A stretch of 64,000 nt of DNA, taken from NCBI GenBank assembly GCA_054601695.1, contig BAAHQB010000154.1, forward strand, positions 310,001 through 374,000, in the 5' to 3' direction. The notes below the pieces were generated by a model. The model had not been told where the DNA came from, ran no database searches, and saw only the letters and a list, made by a program, of their open reading frames with translations. Position 1 is the first letter of the stretch, and each line of letters opens with the position of its first letter. This DNA comes from Amorphochlora amoebiformis (lineage: Eukaryota; Cercozoa; Chlorarachniophyceae). Below are positions 1 to 18,307 of the stretch, piece after piece. Both the position numbers and the translations under genes were made by a program.

Positions 1-1063
<1,063 letters not shown>

Positions 1064-1131
1064 GAACGCACGCCATCAAGCTGGACCCGTCAATGATCAG
1101 CGATATCGAACGGGTTCTAAATTCCACCTAA
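1064..1131 (+). CDS. 3'-terminal exon of an unidentified gene (partial)
   Basis: After an (AT)n tract ending in TATAG there is an open stretch entered in phase 1. It reads [21 protein letters not shown] and then TAA at 1129-1131. Composition switches abruptly from (AT)n to balanced bases, as at every other exon in this window, and the flanking intron has the local style. The upstream exons must lie left of the window. The 22-residue end is too short to identify a family. It is the right-pointing partner of ARL8 in a tail-to-tail pair, with the CTAG-rich block and the transposon between them. Confidence 0.5.
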
Positions 1132-1139
1132 GACCAACC

Positions 1140-1684
1140 AGAGAACTCAATGAAGGGCACGTGGCAAGCTAGACGACTAAGAACCTCCAGAATGTGCCAG
1201 CCAATCCACTAGATGTACACACACACAATAATAATAATGCATTCAACTAGTCCATTCAACGCAACAAGTTCTAGAAGTTCAAAAAGGAAATCCTAGCTCA
1301 CCAGCTAATCTTCTAGGTGATCGACCAGCTGCAGTTATTACTAGTATTAAATTAATTGGCATAACATATGATACGATAATCACCAGTGGCAGTGATTCAC
1401 CACATCTAGAGACTAGAGGGGATCTATATCTAGTATATTTCTGTCTAGTTTCAAGTTAATGATGCAGATATCTAGATTGCGTTTATGACTAGTATAACTA
1501 GATAAAGTAGAAATCCAGATAGAGCTACTAGTCGGTACAATTTCGATATACTCTAGATACTCCAGATGATTCACTCTAGTCACTGTCTTATAAGACTGTA
1601 GATCTAGTAGATACTCTACATATACGCGAACATGCACAGCTGCAGAATTAACTACCTAGACTACCTAGACTACGATGAGTACGT

Positions 1685-1735
<51 letters not shown>
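1140..1735. other. CTAG-rich non-coding block, left part
   Basis: I count about 20 CTAG tetramers in roughly 550 bp, where about 2 are expected by chance. Many sit in ACTAGT, TCTAGA or CCTAGACTAC contexts. No open frame of useful length exists on either strand. It ends in an (AT)25 run at the left edge of the transposon, and the same kind of sequence resumes at 6791. The element therefore seems to have inserted inside one block lying between two convergent genes. Confidence 0.7.
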
Positions 1736-1738
<3 letters not shown>

Positions 1739-1770
1739 CAGCCCGCAGATATGGGTCACGAGCGACAATT
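1736..1770 (+). repeat. left terminal inverted repeat
   Basis: Starts TTACAGCCCGCAGATATGGG and continues TCACGAGCGACAATTT. It pairs with the reverse complement of the right end, with mismatches at two positions in the first 27 bp and lower similarity beyond. Confidence 0.88.
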
Positions 1771-2164
1771 TCATGACTCTAAGCACTCTAGCTAGGTGAA
1801 TAATGACGTGCAAATGCTACTAAGTTAATATTTTGATAAGATACATTCACTAAAGACTATCTGAAAGTTTGATGCACTATTTTCAAAAATTGACCCATTC
1901 AGCCCTTGATAATTGTGAAAATTTTTACGATTTTGCAATTTTCTTTTGAGGCTTCATGTAGAAAGTTCTGTCACGCGTTCCTCGAGCTACCACGGCTGTG
2001 CGGCCTTTGGACGAGATCTGGGGGTTCTTCTGTAGTATACACCCTTTGTAATTGAACAATTTTTTTAGTACTCCAAAAGTAAGTTCTGTACTCGCATTAC
2101 AAAAATTTTAAAATATCATAATTACATCAAAAAAAGACCATAATATACGTACCTTGTACCAGCC

Positions 2165-3086
2165 TTACACGAGCTTTTGGTTATAGCTGAGGACTAGCGT
2201 CCCATCAGGAGTCTTAGCACTAGCAACGAAGATGCATTTCATGTTCTCAGAGGACTTGGAGTAGCGAATATTGAAGGGATATTCCGGGCTGGTTCGGACG
2301 GTTGTGATGACGCTGCCCCAAGTGGCTTGTAGGTACTCTCCACGCACCACCCTCTCTATGTTTGCTCTTGAGTGTATCTGGTATACGTCATAATCATCAA
2401 GGCGTATCTGACGACCAGCCAGTTCACCCAGAATAGTGCGTATAACGGAGTTATACAGCGGAAGAGGTACAAACAGGTTCGGGGTTTGGTCCGCCTTTGT
2501 GGGGTCATTGAAGTTCTTCAAGGCTCCATGAACGCTCCTACCGAGCCGATCAAAGATGGACAACACGCTGTTAGCAATCATTTTGTTTGCTTCCTTGATT
2601 TCAGAGGTGTGGCGTGCCATGAAGTCCTTTTCGCTAAAATGCATACATTATAAGTTAGTTCTCGAATATTTAAAGACATCTAACAACAATATTTTCTCAC
2701 GATTATGTACATGTTGATACCTTTCTATTTGATTCTTTGCATCCGCTGGTGATTGATCTGGGCGCACAGAAATAGGGGGACTCGAAATTTGATTTTCCTT
2801 GTTTTCTCTCCCTAAGCCGGGGAAGTAGGGATTTTCGTTCTGTTCGTCGCCAGACTCTTCGATGAAATCATATGGAAGCTCGTCAACTATATAATTTCTC
2901 AAGCAAGCTGCTTTCCGCTTCGGTCTTCGCGATTTTGTCGCATTTCGTGAGGCGGGGGTGGAAGCTATGAAAATATTTGTCAGGAGAGACAAGAAAAATA
3001 ATTCTAAGGTGGAAATACCGTAATACGGCTGCCGACTTGTTTGAATTTTTACTTAATAATTCGCATGCCAGGCCGACGGAAAGCAT
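2165..3086 (-). CDS. accessory protein of the transposon, function unknown
   Basis: Spliced minus-strand gene. Exon 2165-2633 carries the stop. A GT-AG intron (2634-2720) separates it from exon 2721-2964, and phases agree. The 5' end is not settled. Exon 2721-2964 starts after an acceptor (TTTTCATAG) in phase 1 and has no in-frame ATG; a 34-bp first exon at 3053-3086 (ATG at 3086, donor GTAAAA) fits the phase but would overlap the start of the transposase gene on the other strand. The product would be about 248 aa. It has a basic patch near the N-terminus (SRRPKRKAA), an acidic stretch ([11 protein letters not shown]) and then a mostly alpha/beta-looking C-terminal half. I do not recognise a domain. 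Its position suggests a helper or DNA-binding subunit, which is inference only. Confidence 0.65.
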
Positions 3087-4451
3087 CGTTAGCCACAAGG
3101 GCCCAGCGGCGCAGAAAGGCCCGGAAAACTGCCCACACCGATTGTCTCCAGCCTCCCTCTCTTGCCAAATGGAAGCGGTATAATCGGAGGATGAGACACC
3201 ATGAACGGGAAGATGTGATATTGTCCAAGACCAGAAAAATGGTAGATTTTTTCCAATGTGTCAAATTTGGCGTTAACAGGATTTTGCAGGTAAGGGATGG
3301 TGTTCCTGATCCGGCACTGGTCTTACAGTATGAGAAACTTGCACGCGAAGCAAGGATGCCGTGTGGAACATTTATTGAGAGTGGTAATCGCGTGCGAAAG
3401 CCCCCAACTCGGTTACAAGAGAAGGAAAACAATCTTCGGCTTGCAAACATGAGTCACAGTAAGAAAATGGCTCATGAAGTGTCCAAGCTGCGGTCATTAT
3501 GTGAGGACTGGAAAAAGGAGGCATTAGCCCTCCGGGCGAAGATAGAGGACGTCGATCGGAAAGCCAGCACGCCAAATAGCACACCATCCAGCTCACGGTC
3601 TACGAAGACTAGGTATCCGTCTGACTCGGCCGAAGCCCGGAGGAAGCGAAAGAGACTATCTAGGGCAATTGGGGCTAACAAATTGAAGCTCTCAGCCGAG
3701 GCAGAGGCAGAGATAAACTTGTGCACGAAATTCTTGTGCAAGATATCATACGAAGACTTGAGGGTTCTTCGACGGGGAGTAAACAGATCTTTGGGGAAAA
3801 AAAAGGCTCGACGGATGGGCTTGGCAACCGAGGCCAACCTGAAGGGCGCTGTACGTATCGCAAAGGCTGAGGTGGTGCAACGAGGCTTGAAAATATTAGG
3901 CTCGCTGGAGGGCGTCGACGATACATCAGAGGGCCTCATTCGCGATCCCAGGCATGTCCTAGAGCAGATTCTGGATCTACACGTGTCGAATCTGAGTTGT
4001 AAGTATCTCAATAAAGATTGCCTACTGTTCGACTACAACGGAGACCTGAAGGAGATCAAGATAGGTGTTAGGGTAGGAACTGACGGCTTCCCTTTAGTCT
4101 CCACACAGCCAAGCTTCACTCAAGCCAGCGTCAGCTTCTCCTGCTTCCAACACAACTCCATATTCTTCACACGGGTTCTCATGTACTCTGCGCATCCAGA
4201 GAATCATCCAGCGACGATTAAGGGACTACACTACATCTTCGATTCATTCAACGAGATGCTTACCGACTCGGCTGCTAACAGGCTTACATGGAATGGTGTT
4301 AAGGTTACACTGGTGGGGGTAATGCCAACTGTTGACTGGGCGATGGCTTGTAAACTTATCAACTGCCATGGCGCATCATCATTGATGGTGGGCTACATGC
4401 TCAAGATATCTCGGGACGATTGGGAAGAGAAACTCGCAGGTACTCTTATAT

Positions 4452-4502
<51 letters not shown>

Positions 4503-4608
4503 AATACATGTATAAACTATGTATACATATATTTATATATATATATATATATATAATATATATATATGTATATATATATACCACTGTATATATGCAAATA
4601 TATATGTA

Positions 4609-4684
<76 letters not shown>

Positions 4685-5294
4685 TATACATAGGCGCCTC
4701 GGATGAAGACATCCAAAGACTCACGATTACACCAGAGATGCGTAAACAAATGGGGGAGGACATAAAGCAATATATGGACGACTGGGATACAAAGTGGCGA
4801 GCAGCAAACCCCCAAGCGCCTGCGAAGATCTTCGAGCAGCAACAAAGAGAAGAATTGAAAGCAAAATGCTTCATGACACGCAACCCACAGAAAGGCCTCC
4901 CATTTTCGTTGTGGCAGGACTTTATCCACTGTGTCCTACATGGCAAAATAAGAATCGCCTCAAGACAGGCCAAGTGCTTCGCGTTCCTAGATCCTGACAT
5001 CTCTGCTTCTTTCGCCGCCTATGCAGAGCTCAAGACTCTCTCCCGCGATTTGCTCAAGATCACCGACAAGAAAGGTTCGTCAGTCAACTTAAATGGCCGT
5101 CAAGCATCGCTATTCTTTCGCAAGATTCCAGAGATTATCAGTGCAAGAATGGAAGGCAAACGCAACGTCAAAGAACTGCTCTTCGTTGTCCATTTGATGA
5201 TCTGCTGCAGCATCCGAGATATCATTGGCAGAGTGATGATAACGAGTGACTGGAAGTCCACAGGTATAAATATGTATATTATATGTTACATATG

Positions 5295-5341
<47 letters not shown>

Positions 5342-5375
5342 ATTTATATACATGATACAAAAAAATATACACACT

Positions 5376-5410
<35 letters not shown>

Positions 5411-5414
5411 ATAA

Positions 5415-5452
<38 letters not shown>

Positions 5453-5463
5453 ATGTATGTGTG

Positions 5464-5513
<50 letters not shown>

Positions 5514-5658
5514 GCAGATGTTACAGCGATTGCCAGGATGGGAAGACGGTGCATGAATCTTGTTTTGGCAATTTTCGGCAAGAATCGAGTGCAGCCCTAT
5601 GTGTATGCTATGCTAATTGAGCTACCTGTCCAGCTAAAGCTGTACCAATCACGGTGGG

Positions 5659-5701
<43 letters not shown>

Positions 5702-5804
5702 TATACATATGTATGTATGTGTACCGTGATATATACATATACACATATACATATATATATATATATATATATAATATATATATATATATGTATTTGTGTG
5801 TATG

Positions 5805-5865
<61 letters not shown>

Positions 5866-6456
5866 ATATATATGTGTGTGTATATATATATAAACATATA
5901 TGCATACACGTACATATATACATATACATATTGCAGGTGCCAAGACTTAGGAATTCCAGCAGATACCACCGCCCTAAACGCTCAAAATTCGGAACATGTG
6001 AACAAGATTATGAAGGACATCGAGCACTCAATGTCATCACACAACAAAGTCGTCGCCCATGACAGCCCAGACGTGGGGGACCACACAGAGAGCCGAATGT
6101 TCCTGATCTTTTTGCACGAGCATATCACCAAAAGGAAGGCTTTCACACACGACTTGCTCACATATAAACTTCTCAGGACGTGCAACACAGACGCCAATCA
6201 CATTCTCCCCGATCAGAAGGTCTGCAACGTCTGTGGACACGCACGTGAATCTGCGACACACAAGTCAATATGTGAGCACGTATGGATGCCCGAGTTGGAG
6301 GCCATCATGGAGTCTGGGAAGCTGACTGACGATTTAAAAGAATACCTCTCCTCAGATGAAGCATTAACGATGCTCTCTTACCATAATCTCGGCGGAAATG
6401 TGGCGCAATGTCCACGTCAGAGGTTGAGAAAGGTGACTTCAACTACCTGCAGCTGA
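3065..6456 (+). CDS. candidate transposase (4 exons, 866 aa)
   Basis: Exons 3065-4439, 4694-5263, 5518-5653 and 5937-6456; all junctions are GT-AG and in phase. The three introns are mostly (AT)n. The start is the ATG of MPGRRKAS; the frame is open further upstream only from a TTG. Residues 1-60 are strongly basic and a coiled-coil-like region follows. Around residue 340 comes [15 protein letters not shown], similar in style to the D-G-(L/F)-P strand that opens RNase H-fold DD(E/D) transposases (first Asp D340). D424 lies in PTVDWAM, and later acidic residues could complete the site. Near the C-terminus [17 protein letters not shown] looks like a metal-binding Cys/His motif. The inverted repeats around the gene support a transposase. 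The superfamily and the exact catalytic triad are unproven. Confidence 0.75.
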
Positions 6457-6756
6457 AATGCGGCAACAAATATAAGAGCAAAAACTACTAAAAGTCGTGC
6501 TTCTAAGAGGCGTAGGAAGCACTAGGAACATCGCTGATACCTAGAGATCACCTGCGAACTAGTACATAGTGCTCCAGGATTGCAAATTTTGAAAAAAAAA
6601 TTTCAATGATTATGACTTGAATATATATATATAAAATTTGATGATTTCAACCGTTTTCTAAAAAACGGCTCGGCTGATTTTTTTTTTTTTCTATTTTTAT
6701 CTATTCTGATGCGTATTGAAGACATTTAAGTGGTCAGATGACCCTCCCCTAAAAAA

Positions 6757-6790
6757 AAATTCACTCGTGACCGATATGTGCGGGCTGTAA
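6757..6790 (-). repeat. right terminal inverted repeat
   Basis: Read on the minus strand from 6790 it starts TTACAGCCCGCACATATCGG and continues TCACGAGTGAATTTTT, matching the left end of the element. Confidence 0.88.
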
Positions 6791-6968
6791 ATTTAATTAA
6801 TATAGATCTACATTGAGCATCTCTATCTAAAGTATCTAGTACATCTAGACTCTGATATACTAGTATCTAGAGTATAGCGGGCTAGCAGGTCTAGAGGTCA
6901 CTGCCGCGGCAAATCCATTACTTAGATACGAGATTACGCATCTCAGCTATAAACCCAAGCTCCAACAT
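6791..6968. other. CTAG-rich non-coding block, right part
   Basis: Same style as 1140-1735: CTAG in TATCTAGTACATCTAGACTC, ACTAGTATCTAGAG and GGTCTAGAGG. It reaches to just before the ARL8 stop codon at 6969, so it acts as the 3' flank of ARL8. Confidence 0.65.
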
Positions 6969-7217
6969 TCAGTTATTTTTTCGCTGCTTGATTAGCCAGT
7001 CCAGCGTAACGTCTATGTTGTTGACAGTCTTGCAGGAGATGGAAAAATAGGCAGTGGTTCTAGTCTTGCTGTGCAGATCCAACTCCCTGTGGGAGGTTAT
7101 GGGATACATTGTAAGTGCATATATGTTAATAAAAGAGTGTATAATTTTTCATTTACAAGCATGTGGTTATGTGTACATCACATATATATAAATATATACT
7201 TGTATATATACATATAA

Positions 7218-7265
<48 letters not shown>

Positions 7266-7315
7266 ATAACATACACACTCATATATGTGTATATGTGTAT
7301 ATATATTATATGTGA

Positions 7316-7411
<96 letters not shown>

Positions 7412-7755
7412 ATATATGTACATATATATATATATATATATATAATGTATATATATATATATATATATATATTCATAGATACATATACATAATATATATA
7501 TATATATATAGGCTTATTTACATAAATAAATCCATGTATATATTTTTTCTTATATGACATATGTATGTATTTACATAAATATATATGTATACATATATAA
7601 TATATATATATATACATATATGATGAAGCAAATCATCATATATGTATATATATATATTATATATGTATACATATATATTTATGTAAATACATACATATGT
7701 CTATGTATGTATTTACATAAATATATATGTATACATATATAATATATATATATAT

Positions 7756-7786
<31 letters not shown>

Positions 7787-7821
7787 TATGTATAGAAATA
7801 TTGACATACATATGTATGTGC

Positions 7822-7887
<66 letters not shown>

Positions 7888-7990
7888 GCATAATATAAGT
7901 ACATTTGTACAAAGACATCTTATTACACACCACACACACACACAACGCCCACACACACACACAACGCACTCACACAACGCACACACACAA

Positions 7991-8052
<62 letters not shown>

Positions 8053-8090
8053 CCCCAGAATATATACACACTAATATACAAATACATACA

Positions 8091-8136
<46 letters not shown>

Positions 8137-8171
8137 AAAATATACACTATATATATATATTATATACATTG

Positions 8172-8227
<56 letters not shown>

Positions 8228-8408
8228 TATATGTATATATAATCATTTATTTGTATTATAATTTGCGATGTATAATATATATTATATCTATATATCTATG
8301 TATTATATATATATATATATATATAATGTATATATATATATATATAATATAAATATATATATATATATATATATAAATACATACGTATATATATATATAT
8401 ATATATAG

Positions 8409-8450
<42 letters not shown>

Positions 8451-8522
8451 ATATACATAAGTATATCAATATAAATATATTACATACAAGAGCATACACA
8501 CACACACATAATTATATATATA

Positions 8523-8567
<45 letters not shown>

Positions 8568-8603
8568 AGTATATCAATATAAATATATTACATACAAGAG
8601 CAT

Positions 8604-8685
<82 letters not shown>

Positions 8686-8812
8686 ATATAATATGTATGC
8701 ATTACAGTGCTTTAATCAAAGCTTCAGGGGGAAGCGCTTCCTTGAGATCATTCTTGTTGAACAGAACCTGAGTGTATCACAATACATATTAATATTGTAT
8801 AGTATATATGAT

Positions 8813-8859
<47 letters not shown>

Positions 8860-8963
8860 CAATATTAAACAGAGTATGTAAATATATTTATATTATGTGT
8901 AGATACATACATATGTGTATATGTATATATGTATATATATATATGTGTGTGTATATATATATG

Positions 8964-9041
<78 letters not shown>

Positions 9042-10339
9042 ATATATATAATGTACATATTTATATATGTATATATATGTGCGTATGTAAATGTAAATAT
9101 ATCTTTGCATAGTACAATACATCTTTACAATGAATATGTTTGTATTTATACATATTCTAGTGTACACGCGTTCACATAATACCAGCAGTGGAATCGATTT
9201 CACCTCGTGGCCGCTCAGTAACACCTGCGTCCAAATTGCGGTCAGATCAAGTGCAAATGTATGTGAAATCTGATACAACATCGATAGGTGTACTTTAACG
9301 TATATGTGAATCCATAATACGAGAGCCGCCAGGCAAGTTTGCTAGAAACCCAAAACACAGCATGCAAAAGGATGAAGCAAATCACAAACCACCCGGAATT
9401 GGGCGACATTTAAAGAACGGGAGGTGAGAAACTGATGTAGACGAACACGAGTTGCAAAAAAAATGGGAGGTCACGGTGTGTCAGATTTGTGCTCAGAATG
9501 TGATCCAACTTTAGTCTTTTAAACTGAGTACCCGGCACCGTTGTGTGTGCGCGACCGTTAGACGATCTCGTCAGAACCCGGTCCACGCCGCAGAATGGCG
9601 ACGTAGAGATGGATAAAGGGAGGTCGAGAAAGAGGGAGAGAGAGACAAAGGAACAGAAAAATCTACTTTAAGCTCCGAATTGGCCTCCTTTAGCTTTGCC
9701 TCGTCCGCGGAATCGACGATGAATACGATAGAATTTACACCTTTGCAATATCGTCCCCATTGCGCTCGGAATTTGTCCTGTGTTAGCGTTGGGATGAGGG
9801 TTGTGGTTTGGTCCAGTTAAAAGTGTGCATTTGAAGTTCATGAGTCTCATGCCCGAACACACCCCGAGCTGGCCACGATGCATTCGTTTTACCTGTCCGC
9901 CGAGATCCCATATCTTGATGGCACATCTATTCTTCTGAACCTAAGCGGTCGTTATGTATTGATGAATAGAGAAGGAAAAATCGAATGGCAAATATCCCGA
10001 GTCTCCGACTTCCTTCGAGGCACCCAAAGGTTTTGCTTACCTTGTGCATATTGAACCCCACGGTTGGAATGAGATTTTGCTGAAATTCTCCGGTCTGTCA
10101 ATAGAGGAGGTGTTCAGGCCAACACCACTATGCAGAAACATACATCCGGAATATTATATTGGAGCAGCTTACGTTCAGCACTTGCACATACGTACTCTTT
10201 CCCGCGTTTTGGAGCCCCACGATGGCAACCTCCATTTCTTGAGACCAGAATAGGCTGAAACAATTGGTTTATAAGCGACATGATGCGATGAGATGCATTG
10301 TTAATCGGACCTCCTCAGCCATGACGCGACCGCTCCCAT
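6969..10339 (-). CDS. ARL8: ARL8-like small GTPase (8 exons, 179 aa)
   Basis: Exons on the minus strand: 10311-10339, 10173-10254, 10041-10094, 9893-9934, 9667-9777, 9183-9224, 8706-8767 and 6969-7086. All junctions are GT-AG and phases close to a 540-nt frame. The product follows ARL8 closely. It has the helix [17 protein letters not shown]-loop GLQNAGKS (23-30), switch I IPTVGFN with T48, switch II WDLGGQ (64-69, catalytic Q69), NKND (124-127) and SISCK (156-160) followed by [11 protein letters not shown]. In known eukaryotes ARL8 sits on lysosomes or vacuoles and recruits motility and tethering effectors. Length is close to the usual 186 aa. The N-terminus MGAVAS fits a myristoylation signal, which animal ARL8 lacks; it depends on the 29-nt first exon. 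The start codon lies 156 bp from that of the divergent VIT gene. Intron 7 is 1.6 kb of (AT)n. Confidence 0.92.
7087..8705. repeat. microsatellite-filled intron 7 of ARL8
   Basis: Long (AT)n tracts with (GT)n and (CA)n. A CACACACAACGC minisatellite occupies 7925-8000. A ~50-bp unit containing ATAAGTATATCAATATAAAT and TACATACAAGAGCATACACA is present twice, near 8456-8505 and 8564-8620. No coding sequence is seen. Confidence 0.8.
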
Positions 10340-10495
10340 TAGCTTTCGCCTTTGGCGCTGTTGATATCAAAGGATGATATGCGCATATTAGATATCTAAT
10401 ATCGATCGAAAAAGAATTAATTTATCGCCATTAGCGAATGAACCCTGAGAGTGACATCGCACTTCGTCACGATCCGTGGGAATCTGGACGTCAGC
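10340..10495. promoter_or_regulatory. shared head-to-head promoter region of ARL8 and VIT
   Basis: Only 156 bp separate the two divergent start codons. There is no (AT)n here, unlike nearly all other non-coding DNA in the window. I see no clear TATA box or named motif. Confidence 0.5.
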
Positions 10496-11332
10496 ATGAT
10501 GGGGCTGGACGTTGGAGACGCGGTCTCGACGGCCTTTGTTGGGCTTTTCATGATTGTTGTCGTTTTTTCCCGCCGATTTCGTAAACATAAGCTCTCCAAA
10601 TCAGCCCCGTGGAGCAGCGAGCACATCCCAGTCGCAGACGGCGGGCTACGGGCCGCTGTGTTCGGATTCAGTGATGGCGTAGTGAGCAACGTGTGTCTCA
10701 TTCTTGGGGTGTACATCAGCGTGTGCCAGGAAGCCACAGAATCGATCGTCAAGACGCGATCGGTGGTGATCAGCGGGCTGGCAGGTCTTCTGGCGGGAGC
10801 ATGCAGTATGGCTTGCGGGGAGTGGATATCCATGGTTGTGCAGAAGCAGGGACTGGAGCAGGAGATCCGGACGGAACGGGCACACCTAACACACTACAAG
10901 AAGCAAGAAAAGAAGCTGCTCAAGGTCGCTCTGGAGAAGCACGGAATCTCCCCGAATGTGGCAGAGGCGGTGATCGCTGACTTGTCGACCAAGGGCGTGG
11001 AGAAGCTCTTGCCGTTTCACGCGCAGATGGTGCTTGGGATCGACATGGAGGACCTCGGAAGCCCGTGGAACGCCGCATTGTCGTCTTTTCTGTGCTTCGC
11101 TATCGGCGCGCTCACGCCCGTGATCCCCTGGATATTCATCGAGGACCACAAGCGCGCGTTCGCGTGGACTCTCGTCATGGTCAGCGCGGCCGTGTTTGCG
11201 GCGGGGGGAATCATATCCATGTTCAGTCACCGGAGCGCGTTGTGGGTGTCGATGCGGCAGCTTCTGGTTGTGTGTGTCAGTGTGATGTTCAGTATGGTGT
11301 CAAGTTACGTGCTGATCGGGTCGGTGGTGTAA
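10496..11332 (+). CDS. VIT1/CCC1-family vacuolar iron/manganese transporter (278 aa)
   Basis: Single exon; the ATG at 10496 is chosen because the frame is otherwise entered only from a GTG at 10451. Family hallmarks are FGFSDGVVSNVCLILGV (about residues 57-73), matching the F-G-x-x-D-G-x-x-S signature, and GLLAGACSMACGEWISM, matching the second conserved helix. A charged cytoplasmic helix follows with EQEIRTERAHLTHYKKQEKK, where the family's metal-binding Glu residues lie. Three hydrophobic segments complete the C-terminus. A further hydrophobic stretch at residues 9-24 (TAFVGLFMIVVVF) suggests an extra N-terminal helix. Members move Fe2+ or Mn2+ into vacuoles in exchange for protons. It is the only intronless gene here, unusual beside such intron-rich neighbours. 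Divergent from ARL8. Confidence 0.9.
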   Translation: MMGLDVGDAVSTAFVGLFMIVVVFSRRFRKHKLSKSAPWSSEHIPVADGGLRAAVFGFSDGVVSNVCLILGVYISVCQEATESIVKTRSVVISGLAGLLAGACSMACGEWISMVVQKQGLEQEIRTERAHLTHYKKQEKKLLKVALEKHGISPNVAEAVIADLSTKGVEKLLPFHAQMVLGIDMEDLGSPWNAALSSFLCFAIGALTPVIPWIFIEDHKRAFAWTLVMVSAAVFAAGGIISMFSHRSALWVSMRQLLVVCVSVMFSMVSSYVLIGSVV

Positions 11333-12250
<918 letters not shown>

Positions 12251-12850
12251 ACTTCCAGAGTCTAGTTCGTTGACTAATATCATCCGGACGTGTAACTGTC
12301 GCGTCAGGCCAAGATTAGTCGCCGTGTTGCAATTAATAGCTATATTGTACGAGTTGGATTTGTATTATATAATGCAAGTTTAGTCAGTGGTCTACTGCTG
12401 GCTTGCAAGTTGAATTAATTAATGTGCAAATCCAGACTCACCCAAACTAGAGCGTCAAGTAATATTGCAATATAACTCTTAGCTGTATCGTGAATAATAT
12501 TAACTACTACGGTTTTTAACTTTTAACTAGTTACCTAACTTTTAGTTAATTACAAAGATTCTAGAGATTTACGCTTGGATCTGGTAGGTTCTACAGTACA
12601 AATCTAGCAAATCCCAGACACCATATGATCTTTGAGAATATGGTTTCTAGTAGTCAATCATTAATTCAGTTCCATTCTTCTAGACTTAGAGACTACTCCG
12701 CCTAAAAACATACAGGCTTAGTAATTGGAACTATTGAAAATATCAGAAGGTGGGATATACATCCGATGTACCTCTGGTACCTCTAGAACCTCTAGACCTA
12801 TATTAACTAGATTAAGCGGGCCGCAGTATGTACTAAGTTCGGATATCAAT
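12251..12850. other. CTAG-rich non-coding block between convergent genes
   Basis: About 11 CTAG tetramers in 600 bp, for example in CCTCTAGAACCTCTAGACCT and TAACTAGATTAAG. No open frame. It lies between the 3' end of VIT (+) and the 3' end of the next - gene. Confidence 0.6.
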
Positions 12851-12964
12851 CTACAAATTTAACATGTTCTAATTCAGTATATACATGTTTTCGACAATAC
12901 AATACGTACGGATGATAAAAAATGCTGCATGTGACCATCGATGGTAGTTGGTCGATGTGAGGGT

Positions 12965-13030
12965 GTGAAGCGGAAGATATTCGGGAGATATTTCGGGAGA
13001 TATTCGGGAGATTTTCGGGAGATTTTCGTC
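12965..13030. repeat. short tandem repeat, unit (A)TTCGGGAGAT
   Basis: Four to five imperfect copies of a 10-13 bp unit (TTCGGGAGATAT, then TTCGGGAGATTT). Related GAGATTT-rich strings occur at 16140-16190, 23940-24030 (complementary strand) and 49740-49805. Confidence 0.6.
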
Positions 13031-13139
13031 AAGAGTCGGCGTCAAGGATGACATTTCCATCCTCTACCTTAAAGCTTGAAAGACCTCTGTATGGGCATCC
13101 GCTGCACCTGTGAGATTGCATTTGAAATAAATAAATATA

Positions 13140-14620
<1,481 letters not shown>

Positions 14621-14904
14621 ATAATATTATTATCGAAAGCCCAAGATAATTGTGTAAGTTTACCTTCCCTCATCATCAACCACTGATTCCTTCCGAGACT
14701 TCCCAGAATTTACCTAAAAAAAAACCCCCAAAAATCCCACGATTTTGATTTAAAATCCGACTTTGAATTAAAGGGTTAGGTACACGACGAATTTATGTTA
14801 ATTTGACCTAAATCTAACCGTGAAATTGGAAATTTGATTAGAGGTTAAGGACCGTTAGGGTTTGTTTCGAGTCCGCTAGACCGCATTTGCAGTTTGCACA
14901 CGGC
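14621..14904. other. unique intergenic sequence, nothing recognised
   Basis: Non-repetitive stretch 3' of the following - gene. It contains scattered TTAGG/GTTAGGG strings but no array, no open frame and no recognisable RNA. Confidence 0.5.

Positions 14905-18307
<3,403 letters not shown>

Larger units (their letters stand above)
1736..6790. mobile_element. 5.05-kb DNA transposon with terminal inverted repeats and two divergent genes
   Basis: The left end begins TTACAGCCCGCAGATATGGG and the right end, read on the minus strand, begins TTACAGCCCGCACATATCGG. The next bases, TCACGAG, are shared, giving about 25 of 27 matches over the first 27 bp. Inside lie a spliced 866-aa candidate transposase on + and a smaller gene on -. 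Outside, both flanks are (AT)n or CTAG-rich host DNA. A target-site duplication is unclear because the left flank is (AT)n: TTA on the left and TAA on the right could belong to the repeat or to the target. The complete inverted ends and open frames suggest a recent or still active copy. I do not recognise the superfamily. Confidence 0.85.

Noticed and set aside
3041-3064. Upstream extension of the transposase frame
   Set aside because: It begins at a TTG; the first ATG is at 3065 and starts a basic N-terminus.
1736-6790. Possible RAG1/Transib relationship of the transposase
   Set aside because: Only a vague similarity in layout (D-G strand, zinc-binding C-terminus). The terminal repeats do not start CACAGTG or CACWATG and no 5-bp GC-rich target duplication is visible.
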